This document shows positions 24,709-37,800 of a stretch of 64,000 nt of DNA, in pieces (positions within the stretch are counted from its first letter, which is position 1; every line of letters begins with the position of its first letter). A program made the translations under genes and the position numbers. The notes beneath the pieces are model-generated. The model was not told where the DNA came from and made no database searches. It saw only the letters and a list, made by a program, of their open reading frames with translations. The DNA is from Tetrahymena elliotti 4EA (lineage: Eukaryota > Ciliophora > Oligohymenophorea > Hymenostomatida > Tetrahymenidae), in NCBI GenBank assembly GCA_000231825.2, contig JH720338.1, positions 419,574 through 483,573 of the forward strand, written 5' to 3'.

Positions 24709-26951
24709 CTATAAATATAATTTAATTAGAATATTTATTTTATAAAAGATTTTATAATAGACTTCTTTGTATTACTTACTATTAAATTGTGGCTAGTTAT
24801 CTAATAATTAAATTTTGTTCTACTTTTTATTTTTAGATAAATCAATCGTGAAACAAAATATATATTAAAAAATATACGGTTTTCAATAATTAAACAATTT
24901 TTATTGTTTTTTAGATAAGTAGAATTCTTATGATGACATTACTTTCAATTAAAACATAATAAACTATGAAAATAAAATGTTAACTTACTCTTAGTAAAAC
25001 TTTATCAATTCAAAACATAAAATCCATATTAACACTTTTATTTTTAATCAAATAATAATTCAATTGAAAATAACTTGTAAAAAAAAACTTACAAAAAAGT
25101 TAAATAAATAAAAAATGCTTGCACTTATCAAGAAAAAACATTTGGTTTTTTAAATTGAAAAATATTTTTGAGGTTAATAATTTTAAACTTAAATTAACTT
25201 TAAAGAATCAAGTAACCTAATTAATCTATATATTTCAGTTTTCACAATTTTCAGATTTGACCATAGATACTATTAATCAAATTTATTTATTCAATATACA
25301 TATTATTGCTAATAAAATACTACGCATATCAGCATTCTGAGATCAATTTAGTAGAATGAAATCTGTCAAAACATATATTAGTTATCAGTCTTATATTGAT
25401 CATATCATGTTGATTGTATTATATTTTGAATTTTTTTCTTACTTACTTAATTTTTTGGTAAAATTAAATCATTTTTTAAGTAGTATTTCATTTTTTAGCT
25501 TTACTTTTATCAAATTTAACTAAATAAAACAATTTATTTAATTAAAAAAATCAAAATGAATTAGTTTTAATTTTGTAAAAGATAAAAGGGATTTTACTCT
25601 AAACTAGTTTGTGACTAAACAGTTTATCTATATATGCAAAAGAAATGTTAAATGAATAAAGATTTAATAAAATTGTGAGGATATTAATCTATTTACTTAT
25701 TTATTTTATTTTTGTATTTTCAAGTTATTTGTCTAAAAGTCTGAAAAAGTTAAAAAAATTCAAGATAGAAATAAAAGGGTTTTAATATTTGTCTAAAAGT
25801 CTGAAAAAGTTAAAAAAATTCAAGATAGAAATAAAAGAGTTTTAATATGATATTTATTTTTAGAATTTTTTATGGGTCTTAAACAAAAAATAGGAAATTT
25901 GAATTCGATTTATTGATAAATATTTCGAGAGGAAAAAGAGAGAGAAATAAAAAAAAGTTAATAAGACTAATCTTTATTTTGATATAAAAACTTTCTTTAG
26001 AAATATATTTTTCATAAAATTGATTAGTGATATTGTTTATAATATTTCTCTAAATTAATTGAAAAATTCAAACAGGTTTCTAGCTGCAGCAAAATGATAA
26101 AGATTACTAATATAATCAAATATCAAGCTTCAAAAAGTAATTTGAATATACAAAATGAAAAAAAAAAACATTTAAACATTATTTTAAGTAAATTATTAAC
26201 TATTCTGTAATGATTGTAAAGTTTTAATTCAAATTCTCCAAATTAGAACAACCAATTTTATTGACTATTTTCCTATTGTTATTAGATTTTAATTGCTGAA
26301 TTAATATACGTCATAATTCAAATATTTTATTTGTTTTATGCATGCATCTTCTTTAATACCCTTATTATATTTACACTAGTTTCAATATCTTAATTAATAT
26401 CTTTAAATACGCAACATAATATGTCTGACATTATTTTCTCTAAGTGAGGCATGAAGCTTTCTACAAAATATTTATTTTAATAAGTTCATTAATACAGAAT
26501 AAAATCAATATATTGACAAAATATATTTTTTAGTTAAAAGAGAGACGTCAAAGATAAAAAAATATATTCCAAATGAAAAAATGAAATTAAAATCCAAAGA
26601 TTAATAAAGTAATTCATCAAATAAATTTTTACAATTAAATATTGCCAAAAAAAGGTATTTTGTTTTGAAATCAATAATCTCTCTTTTCTGCTTACAGATT
26701 TTAGATTTTCTTATCATCACAATTACAATATGTTTCTACTACTTTGATAAATTAAAAATAAATTTGCAATTTCATTAAAATATTAACAGTCTTTTAGTTT
26801 TTATAACCAATGTCTTCAATCAAAATAAAAGGAAAGCAAAGTAATAATAAATATCTGGATTCAAAAGCTTCATCTTTGAATTTAAAAAAATACTAAATTA
26901 AAATAATCATAAGATTTGATAAATTATAAAACAATCAGAAAAGCTAGAAAT
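24709..26951. other. Long AT-rich spacer between divergent genes
   Basis: About 2.2 kb between the start of the second two-cNBD gene (-) and the coiled-coil gene (+), so both promoters should lie here. The first 200 bases could still contain 5' exons of the cNBD gene; an ATG on the minus strand at 24939 opens MSSQEFYLSKKQQ but reaches TGA without a usable donor. A 60-bp tandem duplication lies at 25726-25848. No RNA gene or conserved motif was recognised. Confidence 0.55.
25726..25848. repeat. Two-copy 60-bp tandem repeat
   Basis: Two adjacent 60-bp units (25726-25785 and 25786-25845) are identical except for one G/A difference (AAAAGGGTT versus AAAAGAGTT). The unit begins with TATTTGTCTAAAAGTCTGAA and contains an A-run. 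It lies in non-coding DNA. The near identity suggests a recent duplication. Confidence 0.95.
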
Positions 26952-28355
26952 ATGGGTGAGTGTTGCTCAAAAAGTACAGTAACTAAAACTGAATAAGAAG
27001 CTTAAGAAAGTTTAAGACCAATAAGTATGGATAGTCATTTAAAATTAACTTAAGCTCCTTCAGTTACATTAAATGAAAATCAAATAGAAGAAGTCTTGAC
27101 TCGCTTTAGCCAATTCCCACTATCAAAAAGTAAGATTAACCAACAAAATAAGCTTACGAAAGTTGAATGTCCTTCCCATAAAGGTAAGTATTTAGATAGA
27201 TTATAGCTAAGTGACTACAGTTTGAAGTGCTTTTAGTGTACCTAAGAATAATATTTGAACCAGGATAATTTGATATAATTAAATGATATTTTTTAGATGG
27301 AAGATAAGGATTATCTTAAGAATTTCTTAAAAATCAAAGTATCTTAAATTAACTAGAAGAACTCAAAATGGTATGGAAAAGAAAAAGAAAATTCTGAATT
27401 AAATATGTAAATACTTACTGATATGAAAGATAAGATCAACTAAGAAATTGATAGATAAATTTAAGAAATAAAGGAAAGCAGCGAAATCCTACAGTAAAGA
27501 AGATCCACTTTAAGCTAAATGAAAGAAAACTGCAATAATTTAGATAAATGTAAGTAGTATCTATCAAGGCAATAGACTGCAGAAGAAATGTAACAAAATA
27601 TCTTAATTCTTTAATAAAAATAGAAAGAAAGCAACAAATAGTTTGAATTAGAATTTTAAATGTACAATGATATTCTTAAAAATTAAGTGGATAAATAGAA
27701 TAATATCTTAAGAAATTCTATCCCTTAAATTAAAAATGTTATTGAGAGGGTTCAAAGAGAGTTATAAACTAACCACACTAATTTATTTAACTTAATTACT
27801 GGCGTTGAATAATTCAGAAAGGATAATTCTCATCTTGGTGAGTATCAAATAAATGTTAATGAGCAAGGGTTTATTCAGATGTAAGCTAATAATTAAAATA
27901 GCTACTTTTATTAGATAAATTACAATCTAAATGATGGTAAAAAATATGAAATTTTAATGGATATTGCAAGAAATGACTTTTCAAATACTATCGAATTATT
28001 TTTATTGCCTTCATCTGATTTAAACAAATAATAGAAAGAATCTAAGCTCTTTTTCTCCTATAGAAAAGAAATAAATGATATCAATCCTAATTCTTAAACC
28101 AATCAAATTTAAGGCTAAACTATTCTAAGATGCAAAGAATAGAAAATATAAAATTTAAAGTTATAAATTGATCTAAAAAATAACATTTATAGATGTCAAT
28201 TTGGAAATAACAAGAATATTATTACAAATTCAGCTTATTTCAAAAATAATGAAAAATATTTTTTCTCAATTTATACTTTGGTGGAAAAACTTTAAGTAGA
28301 AATCAGTTTAAAGTATATGAAAGAAGTTGAAAATTTTGAAGATTGGTAATCATGA
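26952..28355 (+). CDS. Acylated coiled-coil protein with B-box-like Cys/His motif
   Basis: An intronless frame from ATG 26952 to TGA 28353-28355 encodes 467 aa. The N-terminus MGECCSKS fits dual acylation: Gly2 for N-myristoylation with Ser at position 6 and a neighbouring Cys pair for palmitoylation, suggesting membrane attachment. Around residues 75-100 a CPSH...CFQC pattern, followed by a Leu/Ile-rich stretch, resembles the B-box-like zinc motif found in many ciliate coiled-coil proteins. Residues about 135-280 are heptad-like and rich in Gln, Glu and Lys. The C-terminal 180 residues (from about GEYQINVNEQGFIQMQANNQ) look globular and beta-rich but match nothing I know. A role as a membrane-tethered scaffold is inference only. 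Confidence 0.75.
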
Positions 28356-28817
28356 AATAAAATTATTTCAAAAAAGAATAATATCAACAATATTTTTTTC
28401 TTTCTTTTTATTTGATATTAGATATGTGATTTATTTGTAATTTCGTTTTTTATTTTTGGATGTCATGTTTTTTTTAATTAACTTCTTCAAACTTGCTCAC
28501 AAAAATAAATAACTTCTTTATTTATTTCATTTAAGAAAAATTTCTACTTTTTTTGATTCAATATAGTCATAATAAATCATATAATCAAATGACTTCTCCA
28601 TTAAAAAACATTCAGTTTATTTAATATTGATATTTTGGTTATTTTTAGATAAAAATACTTTAAAATTTTAATGAAAACATTAATTTTAATTAAAGAAAAA
28701 CAAATTCATTTGTTTTGTAAATATCATAAATAATTTAATAAATTAAATGCTTATTTTAAGCTTAAGTTCTAAAATAAAAAAGAAATAAATTTGATTAGAA
28801 TCCTACAAGGTTATTTT
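28356..28817. other. Intergenic region between convergent genes
   Basis: AT-rich DNA between the stop of the coiled-coil gene (+) and the stop of the giant secreted-protein gene (-). It presumably holds both 3' untranslated regions; no coding frame is seen. Confidence 0.6.
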
Positions 28818-31800
28818 TCAACAGTAAACATAGTCATCATCAGTATACTTTTAAAGAACTTTTGCTAACTTTGAATTATACTCATTTATTTATTAGTAAT
28901 ATCCACATTAATCTAAATCTTTTAATTAAAAAAATTATTCTATTAATTTTAAAATTTTTAGAATTTTTAAAATATTAATTAAAATTACTTGCGTTTTTTT
29001 TAGTTGCGAAAGATATTAATTTCACTTCTTTCGATAAATGTAAAGGAACTTTGTAAGGAGAAAAAGCAGATGTAGTAAAGTAGCCATAGTAAGTAGTTTC
29101 CTCTCTTAGAAAATCAATAAAAACTGAAGAGTTACCCGATGTATCTGATACTACATTAATACAATTTTCTTAGTAAACTTGTTAATTAGTTGCACTCAAG
29201 CAATTAGCTATTTAATAAGGCTGTATATTTGTTTAAATTTCTTCCACAAATATTGCAAATATATTAGACTAAACTTAAGTTTTTAACGTTATTGTAACAT
29301 CATACACATTTTAATTAATTAAAGAAGGAGATAATAAGAAGTATGGAATTTAAACAGGCATTTCTTGAATTTAAATGAAATTAGCTTTTTCAAAGGAAGG
29401 AATAAATCTATCAAGTTAGCTGATTATTTAATTCTACCTCTATTAGAGCAAGTTTTAAGGATCATATGATCCCCATATATCTGGAATGATTAATACTTAC
29501 TTGGTATGGAGATATCCAAAAGAAGGAGTATTTTAATTGTTTGCATCAAAAGAAGATAATATAATAATATTTTTTGTGCTTATCCTAAGAATCGAAGAGA
29601 GACCAAAAATTAAAGTTTAGTTGTTCACTATTTTAGAAAATGACAAAAACAAAGAGCAAGGTTAGGAAATATCACTTGTGTTGAAATACTACTTATGAAT
29701 TTTAGAATAACCCATAGCATTTTAAGCCATAAAGTATATAATATAATTTTATTAAGCTTAGAGATTTGTGATGATAATTTATTGCATATTTTCAATCAAT
29801 AATAGATTGAATTAGTTTGTAAATACATATCCAATATTAACAGAGGATTTATAATAGCTATTTAAAAAATTTTATGTATCTGGCTCAATTTATTCCTAAC
29901 CTAGAGTCACTATGTAATTTATTTTGCATGACTGATCAGTAAATAGCTTTAAATAGTATGTTATTAAATGAATTAATTACTAAAAAATGAAAATAAGTAA
30001 ATATTTACAATAAACTTTGCCGTTGTTTAGCTGATGCTATCTTAAACTACTTTCATAATTTGTGGATTATATTGAGGAGCACTTTGAAATATTATAGGCT
30101 TACCAACAAGCTATGAATAATTATAATCAGGAGTAAAAGTCAATAATTGTATCCTGGCTACATTACTGTTATAATAAGGGGAGTAAGAAAACACCAGATA
30201 AAACTCATCTGAAGGATAGAATTTATAAAAGCTCTATAAATCTTAATTTGATGCTTATATCCTAAGCTTTAAAGGAATCGGTTAAGGAATTTTTGTGCCA
30301 TTATAGCTTAATTAGAACTGATATTCAGTTTAATTATTTATTATTATTTTAGGATTCTAAAAGACTAATTTATTCACAAAATCTGAAGAATAAAATTGAT
30401 CCTCTTAGTTGATTTCCAAGCTAAGATATCTATTTTATAAATTTATTTATATTAATGTTGTTCATTATTTGTCTTTCAAGTTTTTCCCAAAAAATTTATC
30501 TCAATAGAGCTATTGGATGAAAAAATGTTTATGTTTGGTTTTAATTTTTTGTTTAGCTTAAAAATAAATAACTTTTATATTTTTTCAAATAAAAAATAAT
30601 TTATTTGATAAATAAGCCTAATTAAGAGTAAGAAAAAAAAAATCTTTTTAAATATAATTTTGTTTTTTTGTAAAAATTTAGACAATTTTTAATTTCTAGA
30701 TAAAATTAAGTTTAAGTTGAAGAAAGTATGAAAATTAAAAAGTTACGTTGGTTGGGCTGGTAAAGAAGACATTGAGATGCTTATAAAGAAAGGATAACCT
30801 TGAGTATTTATATCTAAATTATCTAGATTAAGAGTAATTACTGGTCTAGTAGCTTGATCACTAGATAATTAAATATTTAAATCTGGTATGTTTATAAAAT
30901 TATCAAATTGAGAGTCCTAAGATTATTAAAATCTGAGTACAAAGTATTCAAACTTTGATGTTAATTGATAATCAAAAGTAAAGTACAAGAAGAAAGATTA
31001 AATCAAGTTATTTTAAAAGTCTACGAACGATATTTAGTTAGGAGTAACTTATACTTATGAAGAATCAATAGGTGTTAATGTTAATTAGTGTAAAATAACT
31101 GGTGTAATTACTAAATTATATGCAGGGGCTGATAGCATTATTTTATATTCATATTTTAATCCCCTATACAGTACAGCTGGTCCACCTACTTAAATAGATA
31201 AGGAAAATGCATTTTAAAAGACAATAGAATGGGAGTAGTATTTTGGATGAAGTATTCTCTAATTAACATCTGAACATTTAATTTAGCTGCTTGGATAATC
31301 CATTATCTTTACAGAAAATTCATTAATTTAAATAGAAGGGAATTAAGAGCTTGGATTTATTAAATTTTTTATGACTAACTAGAATGATGAAGAAGAAATT
31401 GTTAAGAAACTAAGCTTTAAGGCTATAGAAGTATTTGATGAATCTATGCTAGTAAAACTATAACACTAACCTGAATTAGCTGATATTTAATTTTAATTTA
31501 CCTAAATAAAGCATTCGATATTTTAGAGATATTTAATCTTTTATTCACGAGGTAAAGTGATTATTAGCAAATAACTTTAATTTGTATTGACTATTTATAA
31601 AAAATTATCTGAATATTCAATAGTGAATATATAATCTGTAATTTGATTAAATAGAAGAGACTATGGCTAAATGCTTGAAATGATGATAAAATGTGGAGTT
31701 TCATTTGTTATTTGATATTGAAGCTGCTTTAATATGTTTAAGTATAGTATTTAAAAATTAGAAATAGAATCAAATACTTTTAATTCAAAATTCTAAGGCA

Positions 31801-34800
31801 AATACATTTAGGGATTGATAATATTTTTTATAATTAAATAATTCCAAGAATTCTAAATGTTTTGGTTTTGTGATATATCTAATGTAAACTATATTGTATT
31901 TTAAGAATAGAGCTAGCTTTGTTAACTACTTATTGGTGATATCCTTGTTACTTACATATCTTAAATTAACTATTCAATCATCAGCATTGAGTATATCTTT
32001 TGATCTGGCTAGTAGTAATCTATAAAATATTCAATGCTTTGTTCATATTTGTTCATATTTCCAAAGTTATCAGGGAATTTTAAAGTCATAATTACTTGAT
32101 TTTGAGATAATTTAAACATATTTTTAATATTCTCATTATTTTAGCATAGCTTAAATACATAATATGCCCTTTAATTAGGCTAACTTGGTATGTTCTAAGA
32201 GAGAATAAATGAATCACTAAAGATCTAAGCATCAATTGAAGTGTTTATACTTTATATTGGATAAAATTAGATTGTTTGCTATAGCCTTTGGCTCAAATTT
32301 ACAGTACTAGAGCCATAATACTAATATAGTTAATCTTATTCATAGAGCTTTACAGAATAAAAAACTGGGCTAGGATTGTAAGAAGGATTCATTAATATGG
32401 CTGATATTTGAAAAGTTGACTACGAAGGTATAAAAGCAGTTTAAACTTCTAAGGTATAACTCTCTTCAAATAAAGAATATTGTAATAAGCAGGTATCGGA
32501 TAAAATTTATGGAGAAGAGCAAGCAATTTGAGTAGAAATTCCACTTTATTATGAATAATAGCTATAGTCTTATCCTAGAATAATTACTAATTTAGAGTTT
32601 TTTGAAATATCAAAATTACCAAATATTTAAAATTTATACATTGATTCTATTTAGTATATAGGATAATCAACTTAAACAACAAAATTAATAGGCCTGATGT
32701 AAATTTAAGTGATCAAAGGGTACCCAATACTAGCCTTAGAATAAGGTTAATTGACATTTAAATATTGAGAGTTATAATAAATAGCTAAAGAGAAGTATTG
32801 TGATTATTTTACTAAAGAAACATCTATACTTGGGTTCGAAATATTATTAAGAATTATGGTATATATACTTGTAGGAGATAAAAGTAAATCTTAAAGTTGA
32901 ACATTAGCAATATTATATCCTCCAACTGAACAACTTGATTAGTCTTAGAAACCTTCTAGAGAGCAAGAAAACCCAGCAAGTTAATAAAGACTTTTGAATG
33001 TCAAAGTTGGTAAAATAATTTATATAATTCCAAAGCTGGGGAGATATTAATTTAACTAAAATTAAATTTTATATTGAACATTTTAAGCTCTTGCCACAGT
33101 AGAGTTGTACTGTAAGTTGGTATTTGAAATCAAAGTGTTGTAGTCGTTACGGTAATTCAATAAGTTAAAAACATAGGAAGTGTCTTGTTTTCTATTAATG
33201 TAAGTAAAAGCCTTTATCTATAAAACACCTTAAGGAATTGTGAAAAAAGGATTTATAAGATTTCTTATGGTTATTGTCACTATTGAATTCATATTTTAAA
33301 CAGCTAATGGTTACACAAATATTATACTACCCAAACTAAAAACATAAACATTTGATCCTTCTGGGCTATTCACTCCTGAGAAGTCATTAATGTGTTTTGG
33401 AATAAAGCCTTTTTTTAAATAATAAATTTAATATTTATAATTTTAATCATTTTTTGAATGAATTGAATGAAATTATTTATTTAATTTTTAGTTTTACCTG
33501 AAGGAAAAATAAAGGCAACGTAATCTTAAGTCTTTAAATTTTATGCACCTAGTGTGAATGTGAAGGTATAAGAACTATAGCCTAAAGTTGTGGTTGATCC
33601 AGTCTAAGTAGCTATTGTAGGATTAGTATTAGAGACTACTTATAGAGATGAAGTTAAATCAGGCATTAAAGGTGAAGGCATGTATAAATAAGATCTATTT
33701 ATAGCTTAGTCATAAACATTTGATCTAAGACCACTATTCAGAATAGATACAACAGGATTTAAATAGTTAAAAACTAATTCAACTGCTACTTTTATTAAAC
33801 CATAGATATTTACATCAAGAGATTGAATACCAATAAAAATTAAGTCTATTTTTGTGTTAGGGCTTATTTATTCATAATTTAAAACTCTTATTCTACTTGT
33901 TGAGTCGGCTTTCTTAGCAATCTGGAGGAAACATTAAATTCCTTTTCCTTATGTAAATGTAAGACCTGCTTTGCTGACACAATCTATTTATTATCCATCT
34001 TAAAGCCCGGTCCCTATATCCTATTATTTTTTAAAATAAATAATAAACAAAAAATTAACAAAAAATTCCTATTACTGTAGAATAACCAGAACCTTTTTAA
34101 ACACCTGATGGTATCCATTCAAAAAGAATATGAATTTCTGAATAAATAGTTGAATCTGATCTAAGATAGCCTTAGGGAATAGGGACACTAGATGTAACAA
34201 AAATGAGTTCATTTAAGTTTGCACTTTTATAGAATGAACAATTTTGTAATTAAATTTATTTGAAAAAATCATTTACGTTTTTGCGTCTAATCCATTTAGG
34301 AATTGCATAGTATTTCTATCAAACTAAACTCCGATTGTTCTTGAAAAGAAAACTTAGACCTCCTCAATTGGATTTATTGTATTAATTTAACATAAATTTA
34401 CTTTAATCTGATAATGCTAACTTGGATATTTAGGTGATTAAAATTATTCTGCCTATGTCTATATATAGAAGAAGTTAGGTTAGAGAGATAAGAAATACCC
34501 AGATGACAGAACAATTTCAATTTAAGATTTTCCTTCAACCTGTTTTAACTAACACTTGTCTAGTTTCATATTAACTTAGTTGTTGTAAATTTAACATCCT
34601 TGTATAAACATAATTGGAGGGTACAAGAAACTATCTTCAATTTATAGAACTATCCTATTGATATTTGGGTTAGGAGAACTTTACTAGATAACACCATAGA
34701 ATCTAGCTTCTCCCTAGAAAATAGACTTTGCTTGATGGAATGCATATTTATTCCAATAAATTCCTGCATAATAAGGAACCTTATCATTAGAAACATAAAG

Positions 34801-37800
34801 CTATGTTGTTGCCATTGTCTGATAAAATCTGCTTGGGCTGATAACGTTACATGACTGAACACAACCGTAAACAATAAGATTATCAGTTAAACCTGGAGGA
34901 ACACCCTATGGAGGGAAATTAGAATCTACTATGAGTTTAAAGTAAACAGATAAAACTAGACTTGAAAAAGAAGGCTAATAATTAGCTCCGTTTGATGATA
35001 TGTAGAGAGCATCTCCAGTAGAAGAAATAGAGCACTCTAAAATAAGTGGGAATGGATTTGGATTAGGTGTAAGAAGAGTAGCGTTACAATAACTTTAGTC
35101 AATAAAACCCTAAATTACTTTTGGTTTCCAAACAACAAAGTCAGTTATGTAGGAGTCTTACCAGATATTTGAAACTATGAGCTAGGCAATATTTTAGAAA
35201 TTTCCTTTTAAATAAGTATTCTAGGTTTGTGTATTAAAAATAGAGGCAGATATTCCTTAAGTATAGGGAACATAAGGATTAAAAATAATCTTATATGCTT
35301 ACGAAATCAAAGATGTTTGTCCATCATATATTTCAACATATATATAATTATCCTAAGATAAACTAGATAAACTAATGCCATTTTAAATATTATTTAAAGA
35401 AAAACTATATGTTTGTCCAGGATTAATTGGAGTTGAAGGATTAAATATTATTGATCTATCATTTAAAATTTAGCATAATCCCTAAGGTGTATTACAGGAT
35501 TGTATATGAACATGATTATCTGGGTACGTTATCAAAATATCTTTATTGGCTGGAACAGCATTTACAAATACTATCTAAAATGCATGATTGGCCATCATAT
35601 AAACAATATTTGTACTAGGAATCATCGGAGATACCTGAAGATCATATTAGATACCTATAAAATGAAAAAGATTATTAAGAAAATTATTCAAAATAAATAT
35701 GTTGTTAATCTAAAAAAATAATGAAAAATATCAAAAGTAGAGAAGAAAGAATAGCAACCGTTTGAAGGAAATGGTTAAGTTGTATAGTAGTTTTTTGAAT
35801 GATATAGTATGCATCTGTGATCATTTTCTTCTATGTTACCTTAGTTTTCTCTGCATTAAGTCATGATTTGCAAGTAGATTCCAATTGTAGTTTGCATAGA
35901 AGGATTCTAAATATTACTTATCCAGAAAGAAATTAAAGTTGATGGGTTAACATTTTATTTGAAAGGTATCCTTATTTGGTTTGATTCTAAGTTACATTAT
36001 AATTGAGATGAAGGAGAGATTACTTAAGGAGAAGATGTTTCTTAACATTAAATTTGCTACTTTTATTATTAAAATCCAAGATAAGGTGTAAAAATTTAAT
36101 TTATTTCATCATTCATTTCGAATATTATTCTTATTTCATCTCCTGTAGATACCTTATAGTTAAGAGTAAATTGAAACTTCATACCTCTGGAATTTTAAGA
36201 GGAATAACAATTTATAACACTTAATTTAAAGCTGTTATCTTATCTCACCTATGGTTCGTATTCAATATAGCTACTTTCTAATAGTAAATTGGTTGCAGAA
36301 TCTTTTATATTTATAACTACATTTTTTAGCACACCTCTAATTGGATATTAAACACCTTTTATTTTAATTCAATTTTTTATTTATTAAAAATTTTTCCATC
36401 AAAAATTACCTTCTGAATAATTTGGTTAAGCTCTAACTGATGTGAATAAAACATAATAATCTGTATTCTAAGGTATATTATAAGTAGGGAATGTTTGCAA
36501 TTATAAAATGTTCAGAGCTATACTATTACTTCCCTCATTTACTTAAACTGGCCATGATTGATAATATCTGTTTTTTTAATATTTAAATTTGACTTAATAA
36601 AAATTAAAATAATTACTTCATATAATTGATTATGTTTGGACCTTAAGCAAACTACCATTATGCACTCGTTTAGTCAAAAACTAATTCAATGTAATTATTT
36701 CCATTTATTAGAGTTGTTAGGCTGGGAGATAATTGTAAGTATAAAGGATTAAATTCTTAAGTGAAGTAAGTGACTAAATAAGTTGGAGTTATTTTAAGAA
36801 GTAACAAACTTGATGAAATTATAGGTGTATTGAATATAGCTATACCAACTACTGAGCTGCTTTAAACAATTAAGCTTGATGAAATTTTTAAATTACCAAG
36901 AATCTAAATAGATAATAGATTGATATTTTAACCAGATATCATGTTATCTAAAAGAAGTCTTATAGTGACTTTAGTGTTAATAGGAATATCACCAAACGAA
37001 TAAATTTAAATTATATTAGTAGCATCTATATATACTGCCCTTATTGATGAATAAATAGGATTTACATTAAAATTGTTAACGAGCTTTATACAATTAAGCT
37101 AACTTTTGTAAAAATGCAACTATGGAGGTAAGCTGATATTTATTATGCCTTACTATGGAATAAAAGGAGTTAAAAAATTGATTTCATAAAGATTCTGACT
37201 TCCAACATTTTATATTCCTTAAATCCTATTTAGATTTTTTAAAGATAAATCTGTAATTGCACTAAGAGTATTTCTAGTCGGATTATTTGTATAGAATAGA
37301 GTTTAAGAAACAGAAAAATCTGTGATCCAAACCAAAGAAAATCCCCATTAAGCTTGATAATTCTAACTCTTATAAGAGCTTCCCAAATTGAAAAAGGCAG
37401 GTTTAGTAATTGACTGTAAAGGAGTTAACATGATCAGATTAATTATTGGAAAGTAGACAACTTAGCAGTTAGGTATTATTAAACTAGAAAGTATTTACTA
37501 AAGATTAAGAATGCCATCTAAAGTATTATCATACTTAAGTAAAATTTAATTCGTTACTAGTAGATTTGTATTAAAAATTGATATTGACATACCAAGCAAA
37601 TTTGTTTGAATTTAATTGTTAATATTATTGTATAAAACAAAATCTGTATTTTGAAGTGTTAGAGAAAGTGTAGAATCCTTCACATAGTCATGATTTAAAA
37701 GCCTTTTTTTGTATAAATTTTATGAAATTTGCTCTGTTACAAAAGAACTGACTCTTTTCTTTATTATCAAAAAAGTGTAATCAATAGTGTTTAAAAGAGT

